Shown here piece after piece: positions 1 through 10,407 of a DNA stretch of 64,000 nt (position 1 is its first letter; every line of letters starts with the position of its first letter). Source of the stretch: Closterium sp. NIES-65 (taxonomy: Eukaryota > Streptophyta > Zygnematophyceae > Desmidiales > Closteriaceae); NCBI GenBank assembly GCA_948144175.1, contig CANXME010002160.1, positions 2,489,501 through 2,553,500 of the forward strand, in the 5' to 3' direction. Position numbers and translations under genes: made by a program. The notes below the pieces were generated by a model. The model worked only from the letters and a program-made list of their open reading frames with translations, had not been told where the DNA came from and searched no databases.

Positions 1-734
1 CGTTGCTGGAAGATCCTGAAGCGTCACCTGAAGGTGTTGTGGTGGTCGAAGCTGTGGTGGTCGAAGCTGTGGTGGTGCCGGTCGAAGCTGTGGTGGTGCC
101 GGACGGGGTTGTGGTGGTGCCGGACGGGGTTGTGGTGGTGCCGGACGGGGTTGTGGTGGTGCCGGGTTTTGCTGCTGGCACACAGGTGGCACCGACTGCA
201 TTGTAGCCCGCCTTGCACTTGCACTCCATTCCGGTGCCACTGGTGCGTTTGGCACACTCGGAGTTGGCAGGGCAGCCTGCAGTGAGGCACGAGGGTTCTG
301 CAGCAGAGGCAAGGAGAGAGAGAGGGAGGCCAGGTGAGCACATGGGTCCATCCGGACAAGGAAGCATTCAGAGAGAGCAGAGCAGGCAAGGTAGGGCGGA
401 GGAAAAGAGAGTTGCGGCAACGAGACCATGCTGAGCGGAGCGAAACCATACGAAGCTTACTGGGAGGCTGGCATTTGTTGTTGACCGCGCTGTAGCCTTT
501 CTTGCACGCGCACGTCACTGCCGCGCGGTCGTCCGTGGGTGGGGTGCATGTGTCAGAGCCGGCACGGCAGCGCGCATACTGACACATGTTGTCTGCAGCA
601 CAGCGCCGTGCGGACCGGGGGAAAGGGGGAAGGGGGGAAGGCGAATGCAGAGATGAGGCGCGGCAGCCTGCCACCCAGTCGCGTCGTGCGCTCTGCAGCG
701 CAGCGAACCGGACTGTGCAGTGAGAGCACAAGGC

Positions 735-817
<83 letters not shown>

Positions 818-1561
818 CGGCTTCTCGCGAGAGGCGGGCGCGAGAGAGGGCAAGAGGGGACGCACGCACCTATGAGGCAGAGGGCGGACCTCGGTGCACC
901 GGAGATGCGCTTCTCACTGCACACAGGGGGAGGGAGGGCGCCGCGAGTGCAACGATCGTTGGTCAGGTGGGGGAGCAAACGAGCGGCATCAAGAAAGCAT
1001 AGGAGCATGGAAGCAAGGCGAGCAAGAATGGAAGGCGCACCTCTGTTGGCCATTCGCGAAAACGTCCAACGTCTGTCCTTTGCACGCGGGATCCTGGAAG
1101 AACCGGATCCCGCGGCACACAGCCTTGCCAGACATGCTTGCTTGTTTCCACGGCACCACCACCCGCGTCGTCTGAGAAGGCGGCATGGCAGGAAAGGTGA
1201 CACATCGGCGCGACAAGAAGGTTATTCCGCGCCCGTAGATCGCCATCGTCGTGCCAATCGGCACTAGGACCGATACGCTCGCTGCTGCTTGCGACGGCTG
1301 CGGGAGACACGCTGCAAGAGAGGGGCATGTGACACATGAGGGGCACGGACGAAGGTGCGAGTTCGGTTGGCATCCATCGCGTGTGCGCGCTGTCGTGTGG
1401 TGCATTGAACGCACGACGGCGTGAGCACGATGGCGCATGAGAGCACGCGGCGAGAGACAGCGGAGCGAATGACGGAGCGTACCGGCGATGACGGCGACGA
1501 TGGCGAGCAGCGCACGCACGGCCTTGCCATTCCCCGTGCTGCTGATTCCGGCGGACGCCAT
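1..1561 (-). CDS. Secreted EGF-like protein with Thr-rich repeat tail (3' end outside window)
   Basis: Five exons join in phase with GT-AG introns: 1483-1561, 1041-1311, 870-916, 461-592 and 1-276 (continuing off the window). Residues 1-37 form a clear signal peptide: a hydrophobic run (LLAIVAVIA) ending in AxA-type QAAA before SVSV. A Cys-poor domain follows (about 38-115) with two short FFxDPxCKGQ-like and VTFPA-like stretches; a beta/gamma-crystallin-type fold is possible but unproven. Two EGF-like modules come next, one per exon, with the spacing CxC-x10-C in CACKKGYSAVNNKC and CKCKAGYNAVGATC. The last visible exon runs into TTTTPSG/TTTAST repeats, a likely O-glycosylated stalk. The protein is probably extracellular or wall-associated. 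No specific function is recognised. Phases agree at all four junctions, so the model is fairly secure; the C-terminus is missing. Confidence 0.72.
47..170 (-). repeat. Short tandem repeat coding the Thr/Pro/Ser stalk
   Basis: A unit of 21 bases (GTTGTGGTGGTGCCGGACGGG on the plus strand, 3 copies) follows shorter related GTGGTCGAAGCT units. On the minus strand it encodes GTTTTPS and TTTAS repeats in frame with gene A. Confidence 0.8.
739..815. repeat. (GA)n microsatellite in intron of gene A
   Basis: About 38 uninterrupted GA dinucleotides (CT on the coding strand) lie in the intron between exons 593 and 869. The long Ser-Leu ORFs across it are artefacts. Confidence 0.97.
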
Positions 1562-1796
1562 TCGCTCTTCGACCTTGATCGCCACGAGCAATCCGAGAGC
1601 AGGAGTGAAGCAGGAGTAGAGCAGGAGTAGAGCAGGAGTGTGCAGCGGAGCAACCCGAGAGAAAGAGGTGCTAGAGGGGTGATTGGTGCTAACTGGTGTA
1701 ATGCAGAAGAGGTGACGAGAACGATCGGGCACGGATGCTTAAATGGGCATCGCAGAGAGCCTACTAGCGTGCGGCGCATCACGCGCTCCACGGAGC

Positions 1797-2156
1797 TTCT
1801 GTGCGAGGCTGGAGGGACCTCTGTGGCGGGACGCAGCCCGCGACGGGCGCGGCAAAGCCTTGGCCAAGTGCGACCGCTGCGACAGGAGTCGCTGGAAGGA
1901 ACGCGTTGCTTTAGGCGTCATCGTGGGCTTCGATAAGGCGTTTCCTGGCTGAGTGCGAAAGCAAGAACGAATCGTGATTTATTGGAGGATCAATCTAAGA
2001 ACCTCGCAAGAAGGGCCCGTTTCCGGAGGTTCTATGTGAGGCCGGTAGGACCTCTGCGACGGGACGCAGCTCGCGACGGGCGCAGCAACGCTGTGGCCAT
2101 GTGCGAGCGTTGCGACAGGAGTCGCTGCATGGAACGCGTTGCTTCAGGAGCCATCG
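1797..2156 (+). repeat. 127-bp direct duplication upstream of gene A
   Basis: Positions 1797-1923 and 2030-2156 are two diverged copies of the same 127-bp segment, sharing blocks such as GACAGGAGTCGCTG and GGAACGCGTTGCTT. They sit in the 5' flank of gene A, before the gypsy insertion. No gene is recognised in 1562-2478; the small ORFs across the repeat differ in frame and end. Confidence 0.75.
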
Positions 2157-2483
2157 TTCCTTTGAATGGGTGTTTTCTAGGCTGCGTGCGACGGCGATTA
2201 CCATGGCGAAAGCAACAACGAAACTGGGATGGTGCTTGTTTGGGGGTAGTGCCCGTTCCCAGCCCTCATGAATGTTATGCCGCCGCCCGACATTTACGAT
2301 CCAAATTCCCTGTCCGTGCAATTTTGGGTCCAAGCAGAAACAGGATTGGGATAAGGAATTGCACCCAATGAGCTTTATTGGTGAGGAAGTCAATAGAAAT
2401 GTTGACACCTCACTAGAAGGGCCCATTCCCACAGGCCTGGGATCTCATAAATCTCGGTTACAAGCGACTGGAAACAGTGGTTG

Positions 2484-2764
2484 TGTAAGGAATTTTGCTA
2501 ATTCCTTACTGAGGCACCGCTTACGCGTACATTTCCAACGTTTCGGAGTTCAGGCTCGGTCCGACGACCTCGCCTCCCGAACGTCCTCCGGGTCGCCTTC
2601 GGGTTTTCCAAACCCAAACCTACACCCAACCCTCGCACGACTTCGCGACCTCGGGCTTAGCTAGCCTTGCTATATTATGCCTAGGCCCCGATGTTTGCTC
2701 AGTAGTTGTAATCACTTCCGCGATATTGCATTCTGCGCACTCTTCTTTCATACAACTCATAACA
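2484..2764 (+). repeat. Gypsy 5' LTR
   Basis: This 281-bp TG...CA repeat matches 13587-13867 with about three substitutions. The flanking TSD GGTTG is at 2479-2483. Confidence 0.95.
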
Positions 2765-2766
2765 CT

Positions 2767-2778
2767 TGGTATCAGAGC
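2767..2778 (+). promoter_or_regulatory. Gypsy primer-binding site (initiator-Met tRNA)
   Basis: TGGTATCAGAGC, two bases after the 5' LTR, is complementary to the 3' end of plant initiator-Met tRNA and would prime minus-strand synthesis. Confidence 0.92.
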
Positions 2779-3054
2779 TACTTTCCTAGGTTACCCTCCA
2801 CTTTCCGGGGTAGTTTAGTACGGGGGTGCGATAGGTTTGGTGGGCTGCAAAGCGGTCGGTTGAGAGATAGATACGATTATCTTGAGAAAGAAAGAACGAG
2901 AATGAGATTACTAAGTTTTAACAAGGGCCTAGGTGTCAAATGTTGTAGCCTGTAGTGAGGTTTGTCTTAGGGGGTACAGAAGTTAGGGTTTGTCATATGT
3001 ACCCCAACCAACATCAATGGACACACCATTCCTCATTCTGACATGGTATCAGCT

Positions 3055-3440
3055 AGGTTAGGATCCTGTGGGATCCCGTTCCTCCGTTCTCCGTTCGTAC
3101 CTCCCGAGCCTGATCCTACCTCTCGTTCGTACCAGTTCCGTTGTTACCGAGCCTAGCGCCCTTTCCCCCGTCGCTTAGCGCCCTTTCTCCCCGTCGCCTA
3201 GCGCCCCCCCCCCCCCCCCGTCGCGTCGCGCCCTTTCCCCCCCCCCGTCACGCCCTTTCCCCCCGTCGCGTCGCGCCCGTTCCCCCCGTCGCGTCGCGCC
3301 CGTTCCCCCCGTCGCGTCGTGCCCGCCTGTTCCCCCCCCGTCCCGTCGCCCTGTCCCGTCGCGTCGCCCTACCCCGTCCCGTCACCCTGTCCCGTCCCGT
3401 CGCCCTGTCCCGTCGCGTCACCCTACCCCGTCGCGTCGCG
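3055..3440 (+). repeat. GC-rich leader with CCGTCGCGTCGC-type degenerate repeats
   Basis: Short repeats of CCCCGTCGCGTCGCGCCC type and C runs (for example near 3207-3219) fill the copia leader. All frames stay open here because of composition, so the ORFs are not evidence of protein. Confidence 0.75.
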
Positions 3441-3625
3441 CCGGCTTCGGGTTCTGGTGCGCCTGGGTCTGGAGCTGGTGTTAGTGCTGCCTCTGGGGGT
3501 GGTGCGCCTGGTTCTTCGGGGGTTGACTCTGGAGCTGCCGCTGCTTCGGACACTCTCCGCCCCCCCACCCCTACCCGACTAGGCACCAGGCTCGTGTTCG
3601 CCGTGCGCGTGACGAGCAGCTGGAG

Positions 3626-5953
3626 TTGGAGAGAGAGGAGAGGGAGTTACAGCGGCTGGCGGAGCAGCAGCAGCAGCTGGACCCGCAGGAGCAGCAGTCC
3701 CAGCAGCAGCCGCGTCCGCAGCAGCAGCAGTCGCAGCAGCAGCAGCAGCAGCCACTTCCTCCTCCTGTCTCGGGTCTTCGGGCCCTTGGTCTCCCCTCCC
3801 CTTCTCCTCCCTCCTCCGCCTCTCCTCCTGTCTACGGTCCCACGTTTCCTCCGCCTGACTCCTCCCCCGCTGTTTTCTCTAGTTCTCCGCCTTTGTCCTC
3901 TCCTCCTCCGTCTCGTTCTTGGGCTACTCGTCGCTCCCCTCGTGCTCGTCCCTCGTCTCCTGTTCCCTTCACTGACCTTCGTACTGCCTTACTTTGTTCC
4001 AGTCCACCTCGTCCGTCTCAGTCTGTGCTTCCGTCTCCTCCTGAGTCGGCCCTCACCGTGTCGCTCCCTGCTCCTGTCACTGACTACTACCGCACGTACC
4101 GTCCTGTTCTCTCTCGTGTTCTCGCCTCTCTTGTTACTCACCCTCGTGCCTCTGTGTCTGCTCTTACTGCCGCGGTTACTGACTTTGCCGCTACCCGCCG
4201 CCTTGACTACGCCACCACGCTTGTGGCTGCTCCTCCTACCAGTCCTCTGGCCGTCGGGGGTGTGTCTGCCCTTGGCTGTGACGCCCTAGAGGACAGGCAG
4301 TTTGAGCTAGAGTTCCTGGCGGCCGCTTCCCCTCATCTCTGTGCCATGCTCCTCGCCCCTGAGGGTGACCCCGACGCCCTTGACATTCCGACTCCTCGCA
4401 CTTACGCTGAGGCAGTGTCAGGGCCTTGGGCCTCTCAGTGGAGAGCTGCCATGGACGCAGAGATGGCCTCCTACAGATCCACAGGCACCTACGTCGATGA
4501 GGTTCCCCCCCCTGGGGCGAACGTAGTCGACGGCATGTGGATCTACAGGGTGAAGCGGCCACCGGGATCTCCCCCGGTCTTCAAGGCGCGCTACGTGGCT
4601 AGAGGTTTCAGTCAGCGTGAGGGAGTTGACTTCTTTCAGACCTTCGCACCTACCCCGAAGATGACCACTCTTCGGGTGTTACTACACGTAGCAGCACAGA
4701 GAGACTACGAGTTACACTCTCTCGACTTCTCCACTGCTTTCCTTCAGGGCAGCCTACACGAGGAGGTCTGGTTGCGTCGTCCCTCGGCCTTCACTGGCAC
4801 TTTCCCTCCTGGGACCCAGTGGAGGCTGAGGCGACCTGTTTACGGTCTTCGCCAGGCCCCTCGCGAGTGGCACGACACTCTGCGTTCTACCCTCTCTGAC
4901 CTTGGGTTCCAGCCGTCTTCTGCCGACCCGTCGCTGTTCGTTCGTCGTGGCTCCACACCGTTCTTTGTTCTGGTCTACATCGACGACCTCGTTTTCGCCA
5001 CTCCGGACAGGGTTGCTTTGGCAGACGTGAAGTCCGAACTGCAGAAGAGACACACGTGCACTGATCTTGGTGAGCTGCGCCACTACCTTGGCCTGCAGAT
5101 CACCAGGGACAGAGCCGCTCGCACCATTACACTCTCACAGTCACACATGGTGCAGCAGGTCCTTCAGCGGTTCGGGCTTCAGCACTCCACCGTACAGCGC
5201 ACACCTCTCGCTGTTGACCACAGACTCACTGGTCCCTTTCCTGACGAGCCGTTTGAGCCTAGTGGTCCCTACGCAGAGCTTGTGGGTTGCCTCATGTACC
5301 TGATGACTTGTACTCGCCCGGACCTCGCCTTCCCTCTCAGCATTCTTGCGCGCTTTGTTGCGCCAGGGAGACACCGTCCTGTTCACTGGACGGCAGCTGT
5401 GAGGGTGGCGAAGTACCTAGCGACTACATCAGGCGTGAGGCTAGTTCTTGGAGGGCAGCAGTCTGTCGTACTCACTGGTCACTGTGACTCCTCTTACGCT
5501 GACGACGCTGAGACTCACAGGTCTACTCAGGGGTACTGTTTCAGTCTGGGTTCTGGAGCTGTTTCCTGGCGTTCCACGCGCTCCTCTTCTGTCTCGACCT
5601 CTACAGCTGAGGCTGAGATTTACGCTGGTGCCATGGCGGCACAGGAGTTGCGGTGGTTGACCTTCTTGCTCGCCGACCTTGGTGAGCGGCCGAGCTCTGC
5701 ACCGACCTTGTTTACTGACAACAAGGCGTCGATCCTCCTCTGTCGTGAGCCGCGACTGGAGAGCAGAGTGAAGCACATTCACGTCAGGTACTTTCTTCTG
5801 CGAGAGTTGCAGAGACGTGGACAGGCTCGCTTCGAGTTCGTGGAGTCCGAGGCCAACACTGCAGACATCTTCACCAAGGCGCTTCCGCCTTGTGACCACC
5901 AGAGGTGTTGTGTGCAGTTAGGCCTTGTTGACACAGGTTCTAGTCATGTGTAG
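3626..5953 (+). CDS. Copia pol fragment: RT and RNase H, no integrase
   Basis: An open frame of about 775 codons ends in TAG. It starts with a charged Glu/Gln-rich, probably coiled-coil stretch, then a Pro/Ser-rich linker, then RT (from about residue 270, ending in VYIDDLVFA with the YxDD catalytic pair). RNase H (CDSSYADD, AEAEIYAGAM, FTDNKAS) and a C-terminal NTADIFTKALP signature follow. The first codon of the open frame is TTG and no good ATG precedes RT, so it would have relied on an upstream frame that is now deleted. Known copia polyproteins carry gag-PR-IN before RT; here that half is gone although the rest is uninterrupted. It could act only if another element supplied the missing functions. 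Confidence 0.88.
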   Translation: MEREERELQRLAEQQQQLDPQEQQSQQQPRPQQQQSQQQQQQPLPPPVSGLRALGLPSPSPPSSASPPVYGPTFPPPDSSPAVFSSSPPLSSPPPSRSWATRRSPRARPSSPVPFTDLRTALLCSSPPRPSQSVLPSPPESALTVSLPAPVTDYYRTYRPVLSRVLASLVTHPRASVSALTAAVTDFAATRRLDYATTLVAAPPTSPLAVGGVSALGCDALEDRQFELEFLAAASPHLCAMLLAPEGDPDALDIPTPRTYAEAVSGPWASQWRAAMDAEMASYRSTGTYVDEVPPPGANVVDGMWIYRVKRPPGSPPVFKARYVARGFSQREGVDFFQTFAPTPKMTTLRVLLHVAAQRDYELHSLDFSTAFLQGSLHEEVWLRRPSAFTGTFPPGTQWRLRRPVYGLRQAPREWHDTLRSTLSDLGFQPSSADPSLFVRRGSTPFFVLVYIDDLVFATPDRVALADVKSELQKRHTCTDLGELRHYLGLQITRDRAARTITLSQSHMVQQVLQRFGLQHSTVQRTPLAVDHRLTGPFPDEPFEPSGPYAELVGCLMYLMTCTRPDLAFPLSILARFVAPGRHRPVHWTAAVRVAKYLATTSGVRLVLGGQQSVVLTGHCDSSYADDAETHRSTQGYCFSLGSGAVSWRSTRSSSVSTSTAEAEIYAGAMAAQELRWLTFLLADLGERPSSAPTLFTDNKASILLCREPRLESRVKHIHVRYFLLRELQRRGQARFEFVESEANTADIFTKALPPCDHQRCCVQLGLVDTGSSHV

Positions 5954-6156
5954 ACTTGAGTTTATTGCCTGCTTCGTCTGTACACTTGCTATATATACTT
6001 GTGATCTCTTGGACTGGCCTTGTGGCCACTGTTGCTTGTGCTCAGAGTGTGTGGTGACGTTGTGATCCACCCTGAGCTTTGTTTTCTTTTGGACTGGTCT
6101 TGTGACCGTACTCTTTTTGATTTTGCTAGACACCCCTCACTTAGGCTATGGGGGTG

Positions 6157-6266
6157 TGTCAAATGTTGTAGCCTGTAGTGAGGTTTGTCTTAGGGGGTAC
6201 AGAAGTTAGGGTTTGTCATATGTACCCCAACCAACATCAATGGACACACCATTCCTCATTCTGACA
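6157..6266 (+). repeat. Copia 3' LTR (110 bp)
   Basis: TGTCAAATG...TTCTGACA, identical by eye to 2934-3043, followed by TSD CTAGG (6267-6271). Confidence 0.95.
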
Positions 6267-7285
6267 CTAGGCTTAGTAGCCTAGGCCCAACTAGGATGTC
6301 GAGTGAGTTGAGCCAAGGGTGAGAGGGTCGAGAAAGTTGGAAAGTGGGGTTTCACTATAGGTTCAAGGAACATATAGCATAAGAAACAAAAGGGTGCACC
6401 ACCTAACAAAGTTTACAATAACTACACTAACTACAGCTAAAGGCAGTTACAAATATAAATAATATAAAGTCTGACACTCCCCCATAACTGCCTACAGCAG
6501 GAGTTTGTGCAGAACACAACTTGCAGGGGTACACAAGAAAGAAATTAAACAAGCAACAGCAGGTACTGCAGGCGGGCTGACTCTGGCTGGTCACCCCCTC
6601 CGTCTCCTCACCCTCCTCCTTCCCTTCCCCCACATTGCTGCAGGAGCAGCAAAGAAGGGGGGAAGAGAGGAGAGGTGAAGGACGGCTGCTTGTTGCCTCA
6701 CACCCGCCACCCTGGTGCCACTCCCCCTGCTCCCCCACACCCTCACACCCTCCCCCCAGCAGCAGCTGCAGCAGTGGGAACGAAAGGAGGAGGAGGGGAA
6801 GGGAAGGAGACGACCTAACACCAACACCCGCCACCCCCATACCCTCCTCCCCACGGCTGCAGGGAGACTAAGGAGGAGGGGGTGGGCGGGAAGAAAGCCG
6901 CAGAGCGGCTACAATATGTAGGCGCTGGTAGGTCAGGGGCGGCTGCAGTGAGAACGGGTGCGGAAAGGCCCGTCGCGTGCCACGGGGCGCACGACGGGTA
7001 AGTTTAAGTTTAGGGCCCGATCGTGTGCCTCGGGGCGCACGACGAGCAGGGCACCGTCGCGTGCCACGGGGCGTACGACGGGCAGGTTTAGGGCACCGTC
7101 GCGTGCCACGGGGCGCGCGACGGGCAGAGAAAGAGTCACACGCCAACCGGGGGCGGGACAAGAAGAAAATCGCCACGCACCCTAGGCGCGCGACCGGAAA
7201 AGTAGCAGCGGAAGCATAAGGCGGGCCCACACAGGCCAGATCGAAACGTGCTCTGAATCCATGTTAAAATGAGCTCGAGGTTACA

Positions 7286-7541
7286 TGAGAAAGAAAGAAC
7301 GAGAATGAGATTACTAAGTTTTAACTAGGGCCTAGGCTTAGTAGCCTAGGCCCAACTAGGATGTCGAGTGAGTTGAGCCAAGGGTGAGAGGGTCGAGAAA
7401 GTTGGAAAGTGGGGTTTCACTATAGGTTCAAGGAACATATAGCATAGGAAACAAAAGGGTGCACCACCTAACAAAGTTTACAATTACTACACTAACTACA
7501 GCTACAGGCAGTTACAAATATAAATAATATAAAGTCTGACA
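7286..7541 (-). repeat. TRIM-like element 1, right LTR
   Basis: This intact 256-bp LTR contains a perfect inverted repeat at 7328-7353 (GGGCCTAGGC, 6-base loop, GCCTAGGCCC). The left copy of that hairpin is where the copia element inserted. Confidence 0.9.
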
Positions 7542-7631
7542 TATCTTGCTCCGACTAATAGCGTTTGCGCCTTCATCAAAACCAGAAAAATCGTTGTTAA
7601 CCCCCTGCCCGTTAGACGAAGCCTGCGACAC

Positions 7632-8798
7632 ATGGACCAGGCGGAGTTAAACGAGCTCATGCAACAGTTTCGGGCGCTGCAGGCCAACATGCAGACTATG
7701 TCTGGCGAGTTGGAGCGCCTGAGGGAGGAAAACGCCGAGCTACGCCAGACGCGAGGTGAAGCGCGTCAGGAGTCGCCTGCCGTGGATGAAGCAGGAAGCA
7801 GTTTCGTGCCTAACGACGAGGTCCTCAGCGAGCTACAAAACTCGCTGGACGCTGAAGACGAGCGGACAGCACGAACGCAACGAGCACAAGGGACGCAGGA
7901 GCAACAGTCACAGCCGAGGCAACAGTCGCAGACGACGCCACGACAGGCACCAGCGACAACCCCGGTGATGGCTTCAATGGCGCCCCCGATGCATGCAGCA
8001 GCAACAGTCTCAACAACTGTTAAAATAAAACCGACGAACCCGCCCCCGTTCAACCCCAGCGACAAAGCCGTCACTGTGTCAGCTTGGTTGTTCGGTGTAG
8101 AGGTGTTTTTCAATGCTGCGCAAACTGCTGACGATGCTACCCGCATTAATTTTGCAGTGTCACTATTGCGAGGACCGGCGTTGGAATGGTGGAAGCGGAC
8201 TCTTCAGCCAGAGGGGGCTCCGGCAGGGATATCACGTGCGAACGACGGGACCTGGGCAGCTGTCACGCAACAGGCAACTTCAATCTTCGGAGTGGCCACG
8301 ATACGCACATGGACGGAGTGGGGCGCCGCGCTGCGAAGCAGATTCGAGCATGTATCCGCCTCGGATTCTGCTCGCATGAAGCTGCGTACCTGGAAGCAGG
8401 TGGCGTCGGTCCAAGATTACACGGCGACATTCTGCAATTTGGCTGACCAAGTGGACGATATGAGCGACGCGGAACGACTCGACCGATACGTCGCAGACCT
8501 CAAGTACGACGTATAGTACGAGGTGCGACGGGCGAGGCCACGCGTATTTATCGAAGCCGTCCAAGTGGCCGAATCGACGGATGCGCTGATGCAATGGGCG
8601 AGAATGAGTTCCTGGGAGGGCACTCAATTTCGTGGACTGCCGCGCCAGCCCACAATCAACGGGGTGGATGCACCGAGGCGGGGAAACAACAACTGCTTCA
8701 ACTGCAACCAACCGGGCCACTGGAAGAAGGACTGCCCGAAGCGGAAACAGGAAAACAGGAACGACGGAGAGGGGTCGGGAAAAGAAACGAGTCAGTAG
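7632..8798 (+). pseudogene. Gypsy gag (capsid plus zinc knuckle), one internal stop
   Basis: Translation from ATG 7632 gives a Gln/Glu-rich N-terminus with a probable coiled coil (about residues 1-45) and a retrotransposon gag/capsid region (PPFNPSDKAVTVSAWLFGVE ... WWKRTLQPEG). An in-frame TAG at 8514-8516 follows KYDV, and the same frame then continues to a CCHC knuckle ([14 protein letters not shown], about 8693-8734) and a stop at 8798. The stop sits between capsid and knuckle, so the copy cannot make full Gag unless it is read through. Pol overlaps the 3' end in the -1 frame. Confidence 0.9.
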
Positions 8799-10132
8799 CA
8801 GTCGGGCCACCTACTGACGAGACCCCGTCGCCCGGCAATCAACATCCACACCGAGTAGTGGTACCGATACGGGCTATCGACCGCAACCGGACAAATAAGG
8901 TGGATGAACACGTGGATCACCCTGTGCTGGTCGTGGGGAGGATTAACGGGCATAAAATAAAATTATTCGTCGACGGTGGGGCGAGCCGCAGTCTCGTCAA
9001 CCTGGCGACGGCCAAAAAAATCGGAGTCAAGCTGGACAGGTGTCTACCAGAGATTGATGCGCGATTGGTGGACGGAACACCGCTGCCGATCAAGGACGAG
9101 GTCCGACAAATTCGGATGAAGTGTGGCGACGATTTCGGGTTCTCCATGCGAATGCTGGCGACAACACTGGACGGTTGCGATGTGCTGCTCGGAAGGGATT
9201 GGCTGCAGCGTTTCAATCCGACCATCGACTGGACGACGGGAGCGATCACGGTGCTGTGCAACAAGGGGCGCGGGACACTTCCGAAATGGGCGGAGCCGGA
9301 GCCGACGACAACACGTGTCAACGCGATAACGCTGAAGAGGGCGATAAAACGGGGAGCGCAAGGCTACACTGTACAGCTGTACGAGGTGGTGGCTTCCGAA
9401 AAAATCCCCGACATCGACACGCTCTGCGCTGCTGTACCCGACGACGTGGCGAGCATAATTCGGAGGTACCCCGAAATATTCGCAGATGACCTACCTGATG
9501 GGCTGCCACCTCAGCGTCCGGAAGACCACAGGATTGAGCTGGAACCAGGCGCGAAACCAACCGTTCGGTCCCAATGGCGGCTCAGCCAACCGGAGCTCGA
9601 CGAATTGCGGAAACAGCTGGATTATCTGCTTTCTAAGGGTTTTATCCGGCCGAGCACGTCGCCGTACGCCGCCCCGATACTATCCACACCGAAGAAGGAC
9701 GGAGGCCTGCGCATGTGCATCGACTATCGAGCGTTGAATCGGGTCACAATCAAGTCGTGTTACCCGATCCCACGAGCAGACGACCTGCTGGATCAAATTC
9801 GCGGGGCTCGTTTCTTCTCGAAAATCGATTTGCGAGGTGGCTACCATCAAATTCGTGTGTTCGCCGACGACTACCCGAAGACCGCATTCCGCACCCGCTA
9901 CGGCAGTTATGAGTACACCATGATGCCGTTCGGGCTGACGAACGCACCCTCGACTTTCCAGCTCACTATGAATGGAGTGTTTCGGGACATGTTGGATAAA
10001 AAAGTTATTGTTTACCTGGACGACATCCTGGTGTACAGCAAGACTCGGGAGCAGCATTTATAGGACTTAGACGAAGTGTTCCGACGCTTGCAGCAGAACC
10101 GGCTGATTACGAAGGGCTCTAAGTGCGAGTTC
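8594..10132 (+). pseudogene. Gypsy pol, first part: protease and reverse transcriptase
   Basis: This frame is -1 relative to gag and overlaps its end (8594-8798). The protease has [12 protein letters not shown] (DGG in place of DSG) and the second-strand motif [10 protein letters not shown] follows with [65 protein letters not shown] and the catalytic [14 protein letters not shown] at 10061-10063 falls after REQHL. The frame then breaks at the second TRIM-like insertion, exactly inside the Leu codon of KCEFL. Rejoining at 11421 restores [15 protein letters not shown], which shows the insertion came later. Confidence 0.92.
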
Positions 10133-10137
10133 TTATG

Positions 10138-10407
10138 TGTCGAAAATAGTTGCACGAGGAAGAGTTAAGATTAACTAGGGCCTAGGCTTAGGAGCCTAGG
10201 CCCGAGATTAGGTGTCGAGTAGGTTTTACCCTAGGCGAGGTATTGAGTGAGTTGAGAGAGGAATTGGAGAAAAGTGATGGTTTCACTATAGGTTCAAGGG
10301 TACATATAGCATAGAAACCAAATAAGGTGCACCACCAACAACAGTTTAAATAACTACACTAACTACAACTACAAGCAGTTATAAAACATGACAAATATAT
10401 TTCGACA
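10138..10407 (-). repeat. TRIM-like element 2, left LTR
   Basis: 270-bp LTR containing the GGGCCTAGGC inverted repeat at 10178-10203. Confidence 0.92.

Larger units (their letters stand above)
2934..6266 (+). mobile_element. Young internally deleted Ty1/copia element with 110-bp LTRs
   Basis: LTRs at 2934-3043 and 6157-6266 are each 110 bp and appear identical. The TSD CTAGG is at 2929-2933 and 6267-6271. A PBS-like TGGTATCAGCT starts right after the 5' LTR (3044) and the purine tract CTATGGGGGTG abuts the 3' LTR. The interior is a GC-rich leader followed by a long open RT-RNase H frame; gag, protease and integrase are absent. Identical LTRs imply a very recent insertion, into the left LTR of TRIM-like element 1. 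Confidence 0.95.
2883..7541 (-). mobile_element. TRIM-like miniature LTR element 1 (split by a copia insertion)
   Basis: Two 256-bp LTRs (2883-2933 plus 6272-6476, and 7286-7541; about 4 differences) begin TGAGAAAG and end TCTGACA. The TSD TATCT is at 2878-2882 and 7542-7546. The internal part is about 809 bp (6477-7285) with no gag or pol. Element polarity is minus: a G-rich purine tract (minus strand of CTCCCCCATAA) adjoins the left LTR, and a degenerate initiator-Met PBS (7250-7261, two mismatches) lies near the right one. The interior has GC-rich repeats of the type CGTGCCACGGGGCGCACGAC. Original length would be about 1.32 kb. It lies in the gypsy leader. Confidence 0.88.

Noticed and set aside
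8514..8516. Programmed readthrough of a gag TAG, as in some retroviruses
   Set aside because: The stop lies before the zinc knuckle, not between gag and pol, and pol is already in another frame. Decay is simpler.
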